The notes beneath the pieces were generated by a model. It worked only from the letters and a program-made list of their open reading frames with translations, had not been told where the DNA came from and did not search any database. Positions 28,601-35,127 of a stretch of DNA of 64,000 nt are shown in pieces; position 1 is the first letter of the stretch, and every line of letters starts with the position of its first letter. Position numbers and translations under genes: made by a program. This stretch comes from an uncultured Bacteroidales bacterium (GTDB taxonomy: Bacteria; Bacteroidota; Bacteroidia; Bacteroidales; WCHB1-69), in contig OMYJ01000009.1 in NCBI GenBank assembly GCA_900315245.1, positions 1 to 64,000 on the forward strand, given 5' to 3'.

Positions 28601-28904
28601 CAGTTTCGGGAAGATAGTTGTGGGCAATCTCCTCCACCTTTTTCACGCCATCGACGAGGGTGACGCAGATGCGCTTCACCACGCCATCGACGAGCATTTC
28701 GCAGGCGCCGCACTTGCCGATACCGCAGTCCATGCTGCGCTCGCGGCCTTTCAAACTGTGACTGTGGATGGGAAAACCCGCCTGATGCAATGCAGCGGCG
28801 ATAGTGTAGCCTTTCGCGGCCTTAACTTGCTGACCCTTGTACTCAAAGGTCGTGATCTCCCTTTCGGGAATATCCAAAATGGGATGGTGTAAAATTGGAT
28901 ACAT
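25674..28904 (-). CDS. Fused flavin/iron-sulfur amine dehydrogenase (HcnABC-like)
   Basis: Protein of 1076 residues joining modules that are usually separate subunits (HcnA/B/C, opine or D-hydroxyproline dehydrogenase, sarcosine oxidase-like). In order: a 2Fe-2S ferredoxin domain with Cys60, Cys65, Cys68 and Cys80 (SMDCGIGKCGACEMLVDG); an FAD/NAD disulfide-reductase-type domain (AIIGAGPAGLACREQL); ferredoxin-type Cys clusters (CNPCTFACPQG and CIGCMKCVNHCPG); a BFD-like 2Fe-2S site (FVCHCDDVKI and GPCRGKRC); and a C-terminal D-amino-acid-oxidase-type FAD domain (VFVAGGGITGSGLFRYFAEAG). The substrate is probably an amine or imino acid, but it cannot be named. ATG 28904 is chosen because the ferredoxin fold begins there. 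It is divergent from the thiamin receptor. Confidence 0.85.
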   Translation of the reverse strand: MYPILHHPILDIPEREITTFEYKGQQVKAAKGYTIAAALHQAGFPIHSHSLKGRERSMDCGIGKCGACEMLVDGVVKRICVTLVDGVKKVEEIAHNYLPETAADKPAAAPKVYKTEVAIIGAGPAGLACREQLNKFGIPNIVIDNNDRIGGQFTMQTHQFFFFEKEQKYGGMRGFDIAKTLAGDDHSGILLNSTVWDILEGKRVAAKNMEDGSIFFVDANFLVVATGAFPFMPTFENDDLPGVYTAAVVQKMMNLQHTLLGKRILTIGAGNIGYLTSYQAVQAGAKVVAIVEAMDHEGGFPVQANRVRRLGIPIITSHTLLKAIPNEDHTGVIGAVIAECKNFQPVPGTEQVIKDIDLINICTGLKPDNLILEKGKVTFGLNTYGIGDATRVGEGTCAVLRGKQAAMEIAQALNVRFNYDDYLAVTKDYADSQQHPVRVLEKPNRPSGDRLQKPFVMADCLYGFACNPCTFACPQGAITKIATNHVPQIDYDKCIGCMKCVNHCPGLALFGYNIPKNWLFLPFEYDAEENAEVYLVDDNGQKVGEGIIEKITKGENKTHVARVKALDINGEAMMNVTGFILKENYPEPLNWQKLDKKEEDPAFVCHCDDVKIETILEAVKGKKIISVDELKHITRIGMGPCRGKRCIPRVKLLLAGHGVEVVGDATPRGPLSSQLNIGELCPNDKPEVFVTNVNGHPTKKVECDVFVAGGGITGSGLFRYFAEAGKKVVLCNAERGSSWRCIGGGRPSFSVPEIADIAEHNRAIFESIQKVTNINYKPTRYVGFAHDEANYKALEKSLEWSDGYMVDKKDFVKEVSPYFNPNLNTYQAACITNACWQATPGPTINYIRNIAIEHGGVLLEDTRLLEVRKTAKGFMALVKTHDKEYVEYHCEHFVNSLGPSANKFAEQLGMYLGLYPIKHQAFITHRLPMLGKDGDSLDMLIDRRKYKGFSAVYGQQFAETGQIIGCASPATEQQQAGKELKYNTQEFLQVCAEMFIDWIPQLKNVSFQATWAGYYTEPRYIVDPEHGLLVGMRGHGFMLGQYLAKIYVDKYLGKEAPSYMSRLAISGDGLSENAFQ

Positions 28905-28956
28905 GATTCTTGTTCTTATATTTTTGATTATTGTTGATTCCAAAAATTACAAGTTG

Positions 28957-28989
28957 CAAAAATAGTTTTTTTTCAATTTCATCGCAAAA
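28957..28989 (-). promoter_or_regulatory. Minus-strand promoter of the fused oxidoreductase
   Basis: On the minus strand TTTTG (28985-28989) and TATTTTTG (28957-28964) are separated by 20 bases, the best-spaced Bacteroidetes promoter in the window. The opposite strand holds the riboswitch promoter 30 bases away. Confidence 0.8.
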
Positions 28990-28994
28990 AATCG

Positions 28995-29002
28995 TATTTT
29001 TG
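28995..29002 (+). promoter_or_regulatory. Promoter of the TPP riboswitch transcript
   Basis: TATTTTTG immediately before GCCGCC and the riboswitch. Its -33 region overlaps the -7 region of the divergent oxidoreductase promoter, so the two polymerases may compete. Confidence 0.7.
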
Positions 29003-29012
29003 CCGCCGTTTT

Positions 29013-29083
29013 GAAAGGGGTGCCGTATGGCTGAGATCAGACCCGTTGAACCTGATGCGGATAATGCCGCCGTAGGGAAATTC
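29013..29083 (+). ncRNA. TPP riboswitch (THI element)
   Basis: All conserved blocks of the thiamin pyrophosphate aptamer occur in order: GGGGTGC (29017-29023), GGCTGAGATCAGACCC (29029-29044), GAACCTGATGC (29048-29058), GGATAATGCC (29059-29068) and GCGTAGGGAA-type CGTAGGGAAA (29071-29080). It lies in the leader of the TonB-dependent receptor, 65 bases before its ATG. Binding of TPP would be expected to lower receptor expression. No clear terminator hairpin separates it from the gene, so control may act on translation. Confidence 0.95.
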
Positions 29084-29145
29084 ACAACGTCCTCTTATCC
29101 CTCTTTCAGTGTGTTTAACTTATTAATAACCAAACTGTTAGAGCT

Positions 29146-31479
29146 ATGTTTAAAAATGTACAATGTACAATGAACAATGTACAAAACACAATGCACGTAG
29201 ATAATCCCACGAGACTCAAACGGAAACGTGGAATTATCAATTATCAATTATCAATTATCAATTTATTGCTGCTTTGCATGCCTGTAGCCCTCTTCGCGCA
29301 GCAACCGGACACCGTGCAGCAGGGTACGGTGCCGGAGGTGACCATCCAATTCACGAAGCCCACGGTGCAGCAGTCGGCGAACGTTACCACGATGTCGATG
29401 CCGCAGATCCGTGCACAGCAAGGTAACGGCAGCGTCAACAACCTGCTGGAGCTGATGCCCTCCGTGGTGGTCACTTCCGAGTCGGGTAACGGGTTGGGCG
29501 CCACCTACATGTTCATCCGCGGCATCGACCAGACCCGTATCAACACCACTCTCAACGGCGTGACCATCAACAACGCCGAGTCGCAAGGTTCGTGGTTGGT
29601 GAACCTGCCCGACATGGGAACTTATATCGAGAATGTGAGCGTGCAGAGCGGTGCCAACACATCCGACGGTAGTACTTCCTATGGTGCCCGTGTCGATTTC
29701 GTGACCCGCGACATCCCGTTGAAACCTTTTGCCGAGGCACGCACCGCGTATGGTTCCTTTAACACTTTCCACAATATGGTGAGCGCGGGTACCGGACTCA
29801 TCGGCAAGCGTTTCTCCATGCTCGCCTCCTTCTCCGACATCCGCAGCGACGGCTACATCGACTATTCCGGTGTACGCCTCAACTCGGGCTTCCTCACCGC
29901 GCAACTCGACCTCTATAATTTCAAGAAGAACAAGGACAACGGTAAACTGCGTTTTCATTTGCTCTTTGGCAAGGAGAATTCCGGCTTGGCTTGGAATGGT
30001 GTGCCATACGACAGTCTTGCCACCAACCGCACCTACAATTCCTGCGGCGAATATTACGATGACAACGGCGTGCGTCACTACTACGAAAATTCCTACGACC
30101 ACTACACCCAGACTTTCTACCAGTTAGAGTATCTCAAGGATTGGATCCGTCAGGGAGGCCTCCAACACCACAGCTTGCAGGTGATGCCCTATCTGACGCG
30201 TGGCTTCGGCTATTATGAGCAATATAAGGATGACAAAAAAATCAACAAATACGGCTTAGTACAATTGCACGAGGATCAGAATCGTACTGACTTGGTTACG
30301 CAAAAGTATTTGGACAACTACTACTATGGACTCCATGCACAATACACAGGTTCACAAGTGTTTAAAAACCATACCGACCAAGGTTTGCGTTGGGTGGCCG
30401 GCGCTGATGTGAGCAACTACAACGGCAACCACTACGGAGACATCGTTTGGGTGCAATCCGACAGGGTGGTGGAGTGCCCGCCGATGTATGAGTGGTATCG
30501 CGGCACTGGCAACAAGTTGCAGTCTAAGGTGTTCGGTAACTTGCGTTACTTTATCAAGAACTTCAGTGTGACGGGTGAATTGCAGTACCGTCGGGTGGAT
30601 TACACCATTGACGGCGTTAACGACGAACTGGCTCCTATTCCGCAGGAGTACCACTGGAACTTCGTGAACCCGAAAGTCGCGTTGCACTATTACCTGCCAC
30701 GCCCGAAGGTGAAACATAGCTTCGACCTCTCTTTTGCAACGGCCAACCGCGAACCCACCCGCAACGACCTCGTGGGTGCCCCCGACGACCGCAAACCGGT
30801 ACCGGAAACCCTTTACGATGTGGAGTTCAGCTATATGAACTATAATGACAAATACTTCTTCAACACTACATTATACGGAATGTACTATAAGAACCAGCTG
30901 GTGCGCACTGGCGAGCTTGACCAGACCGGTGACCCGCTCATGACGAATGTTGATAAGAGCTACCGCGTGGGTATTGAGTTGTCTGCTGCCTACAAACCTG
31001 TGCGTTTCTTCACGTGGCACATCAACGGTGGCTTCAGCCTCAACCGCATCCTCAACTACACACACTATGTCGAAGATTGGGAGAACGGCGGCTACGTGGA
31101 GCAGCAGATCGGCAATACGCCCATCGCCTATTCCCCGAACATCGTGCTGGGCAACGACTTCACCTTCACCCCGCTCAAGGACTTCAACATCAGCCTGATC
31201 ACCAAGTTTGTCAGCAAACAGTATCTCAACAACTCCGGCGACGCGGCTTACATTCTGAAACCTTACACATACACCAATCTGCGTCTCTCCTACACCTTCC
31301 ACTTCAAAGCGTTGAAGGATTTGGAACTGTTCCTGAACATCAACAACCTCTTCAACACGAAGTATGAGACCAATGCTGCTCTGTATGAAGGTTACTATGG
31401 CGGCGAGATTTCGTATGATCCGTACTATTTCCCGCAGGCGGGCATCAATTTCCTCGGTGGCGTGAGAGTCCGGTTTTAA
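29146..31479 (+). CDS. TonB-dependent outer-membrane receptor, probable thiamin transporter
   Basis: Outer-membrane beta-barrel receptor of 777 residues driven by TonB. A plug domain (NVTTMSMPQIRAQQGNGSVNNLLELMPSVVVTSESGNGLGATYMFIRGIDQTRINTTLNGVTINNAESQG) precedes a barrel ending in GINFLGGVRVRF, with the terminal Phe typical of outer-membrane proteins. TPP control makes thiamin or a derivative the likely substrate; such receptors are known in Bacteroides. No carboxypeptidase-like (SusC) N-terminal extension is seen. The N-terminus is odd: residues 4-17 and the signal-peptide core GIINYQLSIINLLLLC are written in heptamer repeats (29155-29196 and 29232-29266). The start may be ATG 29146 or 29191; both leave basic residues RLKRKR before the hydrophobic core. 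Confidence 0.92.
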   Translation: MFKNVQCTMNNVQNTMHVDNPTRLKRKRGIINYQLSIINLLLLCMPVALFAQQPDTVQQGTVPEVTIQFTKPTVQQSANVTTMSMPQIRAQQGNGSVNNLLELMPSVVVTSESGNGLGATYMFIRGIDQTRINTTLNGVTINNAESQGSWLVNLPDMGTYIENVSVQSGANTSDGSTSYGARVDFVTRDIPLKPFAEARTAYGSFNTFHNMVSAGTGLIGKRFSMLASFSDIRSDGYIDYSGVRLNSGFLTAQLDLYNFKKNKDNGKLRFHLLFGKENSGLAWNGVPYDSLATNRTYNSCGEYYDDNGVRHYYENSYDHYTQTFYQLEYLKDWIRQGGLQHHSLQVMPYLTRGFGYYEQYKDDKKINKYGLVQLHEDQNRTDLVTQKYLDNYYYGLHAQYTGSQVFKNHTDQGLRWVAGADVSNYNGNHYGDIVWVQSDRVVECPPMYEWYRGTGNKLQSKVFGNLRYFIKNFSVTGELQYRRVDYTIDGVNDELAPIPQEYHWNFVNPKVALHYYLPRPKVKHSFDLSFATANREPTRNDLVGAPDDRKPVPETLYDVEFSYMNYNDKYFFNTTLYGMYYKNQLVRTGELDQTGDPLMTNVDKSYRVGIELSAAYKPVRFFTWHINGGFSLNRILNYTHYVEDWENGGYVEQQIGNTPIAYSPNIVLGNDFTFTPLKDFNISLITKFVSKQYLNNSGDAAYILKPYTYTNLRLSYTFHFKALKDLELFLNINNLFNTKYETNAALYEGYYGGEISYDPYYFPQAGINFLGGVRVRF
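29155..29266. repeat. Two heptamer arrays within the 5' end of the receptor gene
   Basis: First array, 29155-29196: AATGTAC, AATGTAC, AATGAAC, AATGTAC, AAAACAC, AATGCAC. Second array, 29232-29266: four perfect AATTATC units and a fifth AATTTAT. Both keep a strict 7-base period, and 7-base words cycle through all frames. The second array encodes most of the hydrophobic signal-peptide core. Confidence 0.93.
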
Positions 31480-31506
31480 TCGATCAGATTTTTATTGACT
31501 ATTATT

Positions 31507-31541
31507 GTAGAGACGTTTCGCGAAACGTCTCTACTTTTTTT
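31507..31541 (+). terminator. Dispersed palindrome GTAGAGACG..CGTCTCTAC acting as terminator
   Basis: Perfect 28-bp palindrome (31507-31534): arms GTAGAGACG and CGTCTCTAC with inner TTTCGCGAAA, itself self-complementary. Seven T follow, so it can serve as the terminator of the receptor gene. It is one of seven copies in the window. Confidence 0.9.
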
Positions 31542-31547
31542 ATAATT

Positions 31548-31575
31548 CGTCATCTCATCGCTTCATTGTCTCACC
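31548..31575. repeat. Degenerate octamer units
   Basis: GTCATCTC, ATCGCTTC, ATTGTCTC are three 8-base units that resemble the reverse complement of the CGATGAGA/CGATGAAG array at 2556-2661. They sit directly before the aminotransferase promoter. Confidence 0.6.
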
Positions 31576-31592
31576 GAAAAAGTGTATTTTTG
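31566..31592 (+). promoter_or_regulatory. Promoter of class III aminotransferase
   Basis: TATTTTTG at 31585-31592 in the context GTGTATTTTTGCACC shared with rpmH; TTG at 31566-31568. Confidence 0.7.
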
Positions 31593-31608
31593 CACCAAAT
31601 TTAAAAAG

Positions 31609-32805
31609 ATGAAAACATTACGACAAGAATTTTTAGCCCATATTGGTCAAACCTCGCCAGAGCCGCTCCTTATTGAGGTGGAACGTGCTGAGGGAGTGTA
31701 CTTTTACACGCCCGAGGGCAAACGATATTATGATTTGGTTTCCGGTGTGTCTGTGAACAATGTCGGACACGCGAACCCGAAAGTGACGGCCGCTGTGCAG
31801 CAGCAAGCGGCTGACTATATGCATATTATGGTCTATGGCGAGATGGTGGAGCGCCCGCAGGTGCAATACGCCACTCAGATTGCCAACTTGTTGCCTGATC
31901 CGTTAGACAGCGTCTATTTCGTCAATTCCGGCAGCGAGGCGGTGGAGGGCGCTTTGAAGCTGGCCAAGCGCTATACTGGGCGGCATAAGATGATGTCCAT
32001 GCACTGCGCCTATCATGGCTCTAACCATGGTTCCCTCAGCATGATGGCTTCTCCCGAGGGCGACACATGGAAAGCCCCGTTCCAGCCGCTGCTTCCTGAC
32101 GTGGGATACCTGTGGTTCAACAACTTCGGCGACCTCAACCGCATTGACGACCAAACCGCCTGCGTATTGGTCGAGCCGGTACAGGGCGAGGCTGGCGTCA
32201 TCCCTCCGGAAGACGGCTACCTACAAGCACTCCGTCAGCGTTGCGATGAAACCGGCACTATGCTGATATTCGACGAGATACAGACAGGAATGGGACGCAC
32301 CGGCACCATGTTCGCCATGCAAAAATACGGAGTGACCCCTGACATCGTTTGCCTTGCAAAAGCTTTCGGTGGCGGAATGCCCCTCGGCGCTTTCATCTCC
32401 TCGAAAGAAATAATGGACTCCCTGCAAAGCAATCCCGTGTTAGGCCATATCACTACCTTCGGAGGACATCCCGTATGTTGTGCCGCTGGGCTTGCTGCTC
32501 TGAATTATATTATAGACAATCAGCTTGTTAAAGATGTTGAAAGAAAAGGGAAACGTTATGAAGATGCGTTGAGGAACGCTCCGAATGTGTTGGAGATCCG
32601 CCGCAGCGGTCTGCTTATGGCCATCGAACTCGGCACCTCCGAGAAACTCTTCAAAATGATGGCGCTTTTCAAAGAAAACGGTATCATGAGCGACTGGTTC
32701 CTCTTCTGCGACACCGCCTTCCGCATCTCCCCGCCGCTGACGATTTCCGATGAGGAGATTGATGACTCTTGCCAGATAATCCTGGAATGCCTGAACAAAC
32801 TATAA
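31609..32805 (+). CDS. Class III PLP-dependent aminotransferase
   Basis: Aminotransferase of fold type I, class III (acetylornithine/ornithine/4-aminobutyrate group), 398 residues. Visible family motifs: DLVSGVSVNNVGHANPKV near the start, FVNSGSEAVEGALKLAKRYTGR (cofactor phosphate site), YHGSNHGS, EPVQGEAGVIPP, LIFDEIQTGMGRTGTMFA (Asp contacting the pyridine ring), and CLAKAFGGGMPLGAF with the Schiff-base Lys. The substrate cannot be fixed from sequence; no arginine biosynthesis genes are nearby, so a catabolic omega-amino acid role is as likely as acetylornithine. ATG 31609 is chosen because the promoter lies within the upstream extension of the frame. Confidence 0.9.
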   Translation: MKTLRQEFLAHIGQTSPEPLLIEVERAEGVYFYTPEGKRYYDLVSGVSVNNVGHANPKVTAAVQQQAADYMHIMVYGEMVERPQVQYATQIANLLPDPLDSVYFVNSGSEAVEGALKLAKRYTGRHKMMSMHCAYHGSNHGSLSMMASPEGDTWKAPFQPLLPDVGYLWFNNFGDLNRIDDQTACVLVEPVQGEAGVIPPEDGYLQALRQRCDETGTMLIFDEIQTGMGRTGTMFAMQKYGVTPDIVCLAKAFGGGMPLGAFISSKEIMDSLQSNPVLGHITTFGGHPVCCAAGLAALNYIIDNQLVKDVERKGKRYEDALRNAPNVLEIRRSGLLMAIELGTSEKLFKMMALFKENGIMSDWFLFCDTAFRISPPLTISDEEIDDSCQIILECLNKL

Positions 32806-32885
32806 CTATAAACTTAGACTTAGACTTAAACTTAGACTTAAACTTTCAACCCGCTTCAATAACCAATAACCCATAACCAATAACC
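32806..32885. repeat. Hexamer then heptamer arrays before recG
   Basis: Hexamers ACTTAG/ACTTAA run five times from 32812 to 32841. Four heptamers AATAACC, AATAACC, CATAACC, AATAACC run from 32858 to 32885 and end six bases before the recG ATG. A similar ATAACC heptamer array precedes the M3 peptidase ATG near 44240. Confidence 0.9.
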
Positions 32886-32891
32886 ATTCTA

Positions 32892-35006
32892 ATGACCACT
32901 ACCGACATACTACAAACCCCCATCGAATTCCTGAAAGGCGTGGGTGAAAAACGCGGTGCTGTGCTCCGAAAAGAGTTCAACATCCAGACTTTTAATGACT
33001 TGCTCTACTATTTTCCCTATCGTCACATTGACAAATCGCATGTATATCATGTCAGCGACATTGTGAATGACGGCGGCTATATCCTGTTGCGCGGCTCCAT
33101 CCAAAATATCCGGATTGTCGGGCAGATGCGTGCACAGCGACTGACTGCGATATTCTCAGACGAAACGGGGTCTATCGAGTTGGTGTGGTTCAACGGTATC
33201 CGCTGGGTGCAGGATGTGTTGAAGTCTCGCAAGGAGTTTGTTATCTTCGGCAAACCGACTCTTTTTAATGGCCGGTGGAACATCACTCATCCTGAGCTTA
33301 TTGACCCGGCGCAACAACAGAACTCGCCCGTATCTTTGCGTTTCCAACCACTGTATAACACCTCCGAGACCGCTAAGAAAAAGTCATTGGACTCCAAGGC
33401 GGTGGCCAAGTTGACGGCAAATCTGCTTGCACAAGTAAAGGACATTATTCCGGAGACAATGCCAATGGAGATGGTGGAGGAGCTGCATCTGATGTCGCTT
33501 CGTGATGCTTTGGTCAACATCCATTATCCTGAAGACAGCCAGAAACTGTCACAGGCCACCCTCAGACTAAAATTCGACGAACTGTTTTTCACTCAACTCA
33601 AGCTACTGAAGCTCAAACTGATAAACACTAACCGATTTGAGGGTTACCCGTTCAAACAGGTCGGTCATTATTTCAACACATTTTATAAGGAGTGCCTGCC
33701 GTTTGACCTGACCAATGCGCAAAAGCGGGTTCTTCGGGAAATCCGTGGCGATGTGGGCAGCGGTCACCAGATGAACCGTCTGTTGCAAGGCGACGTGGGT
33801 AGTGGAAAGACCATTATCGCGCTGTTCAGCATGCTATTGGCTATAGATAACGGATATCAGGCCTGTATTATGGCACCTACCGAAATTCTGGCTACCCAGC
33901 ATTACGAGAAAATCAGCAAACAACTGGAGCCCTTGAACTTACATGTTGAGTTTCTGTCGGGATCCACCAAGACAGCCAAACGCAAGCAAATTCTGACGGA
34001 TTTGCAGAACGGTGAGGTCAATATCCTTATTGGCACGCATGCTTTGATAGAGGACAATGTGGTGTTCAGCAAGTTAGGACTTGTGGTGATAGATGAGCAG
34101 CACCGTTTCGGGGTGGAGCAGCGGGCAAAGTTGTGGCGGAAGAGCGGAGCCACACCTCCTCACATTCTGGTGATGACGGCCACCCCGATTCCACGCACTC
34201 TCGCCATGACGCTTTACGGAGATTTGGACGTTTCCGTCATTGACGAACTGCCAGCGGGGCGAAAACCTATCGTCACGAGCCATTTTTACGAGAAAGACCG
34301 CCTCAAAATGTTCGGTTTTCTAAAAAAACAGATTGCGGAAGGTCGGCAGGTTTATGTGGTGTATCCGCTGATTCAGGAGTCCGAAGCGCTGGATTTGCTG
34401 GACTTGCAGGCCGGTTACGAGGCTTTCGAGCGCAGTTTTCCGCCTCCTGAATACAGCATCGGGGTGGTTCATGGCAGAATGAAGGCCGAGGAGAAGGACT
34501 ACACCATGGGTTGTTTCAAAAAGGGGCAGATTCAGATTCTGCTCTCCACCACTGTCATCGAGGTGGGCATCGATGTGCCGAACGCCACGGTGATGGTCAT
34601 TGAGAACGCCGAGCGGTTCGGATTGTCGCAGCTGCACCAGTTGCGCGGGCGTGTGGGTCGCGGCGGCAACCAGTCATACTGCATACTCATGTCCAAGTAC
34701 GAGCTTTCCACCGAGGGTCGCAAGCGGCTAAACGCCATGGTGGAGACCAACGACGGCTTCGAAATCGCCAATTTCGACCTGCAGCTGCGCGGTCCCGGTG
34801 ACCTGCAGGGCACGCGGCAGAGCGGGATGTTGGACTTCAAAATCGCCGACCTCACCAAAGACGAGAAATTAGTGGCCTACACCCGCAACTACGCGCAACA
34901 GATTCTCGAAAAAGATCCGGATTTGACGCTCCCCGAGCACAAACGCCTTGCCGAAACGTTGGAGAAACAGATGCAACGGGACACGAATTGGAGTGTCATC
35001 AGCTGA
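32892..35006 (+). CDS. recG: ATP-dependent DNA helicase RecG
   Basis: Superfamily 2 helicase that remodels stalled replication forks and branch-migrates Holliday junctions. The 704-residue product has the N-terminal wedge/OB domain (LKGVGEKRGAVLRKEFNIQTFNDLLYYFPYRHID), Walker A GDVGSGKT, motif Ia APTEILATQHY, DEQH box (DEQHRFGVEQR), motif III MTATPIPRTLAMTLYGD, and motif VI QLHQLRGRVGRGG followed by the RecG-type TRG region FDLQLRGPGDLQGTRQSG. Length and motifs are complete. The gene seems to follow the aminotransferase on the same strand after a repeat-filled gap of 86 bases; no promoter box is seen in the gap. Confidence 0.97.
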   Translation: MTTTDILQTPIEFLKGVGEKRGAVLRKEFNIQTFNDLLYYFPYRHIDKSHVYHVSDIVNDGGYILLRGSIQNIRIVGQMRAQRLTAIFSDETGSIELVWFNGIRWVQDVLKSRKEFVIFGKPTLFNGRWNITHPELIDPAQQQNSPVSLRFQPLYNTSETAKKKSLDSKAVAKLTANLLAQVKDIIPETMPMEMVEELHLMSLRDALVNIHYPEDSQKLSQATLRLKFDELFFTQLKLLKLKLINTNRFEGYPFKQVGHYFNTFYKECLPFDLTNAQKRVLREIRGDVGSGHQMNRLLQGDVGSGKTIIALFSMLLAIDNGYQACIMAPTEILATQHYEKISKQLEPLNLHVEFLSGSTKTAKRKQILTDLQNGEVNILIGTHALIEDNVVFSKLGLVVIDEQHRFGVEQRAKLWRKSGATPPHILVMTATPIPRTLAMTLYGDLDVSVIDELPAGRKPIVTSHFYEKDRLKMFGFLKKQIAEGRQVYVVYPLIQESEALDLLDLQAGYEAFERSFPPPEYSIGVVHGRMKAEEKDYTMGCFKKGQIQILLSTTVIEVGIDVPNATVMVIENAERFGLSQLHQLRGRVGRGGNQSYCILMSKYELSTEGRKRLNAMVETNDGFEIANFDLQLRGPGDLQGTRQSGMLDFKIADLTKDEKLVAYTRNYAQQILEKDPDLTLPEHKRLAETLEKQMQRDTNWSVIS

Positions 35007-35094
35007 TTTCTTGACGAATGATATTGGAAGGACCTTTATCAGAAAAAACATTTATCGTCATTGATTGCATCCTCGTTTTTTTCAACTTTTTTTG

Positions 35095-35102
35095 TACTTT
35101 TG
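35095..35102 (+). promoter_or_regulatory. Promoter of FISUMP-domain gene
   Basis: TACTTTTG matches TAnnTTTG, 26 bases before the ATG at 35128. Confidence 0.65.
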
Positions 35103-35127
35103 CAGCCAAATAATTATATTTAGCAAT

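Noticed and set aside
27396..28892. Plus-strand open frame of 498 codons opposite the fused oxidoreductase
   Set aside because: Antisense shadow of a gene with clear ferredoxin and FAD motifs; the His/Val/Asp-rich product is typical of complement-strand translation.
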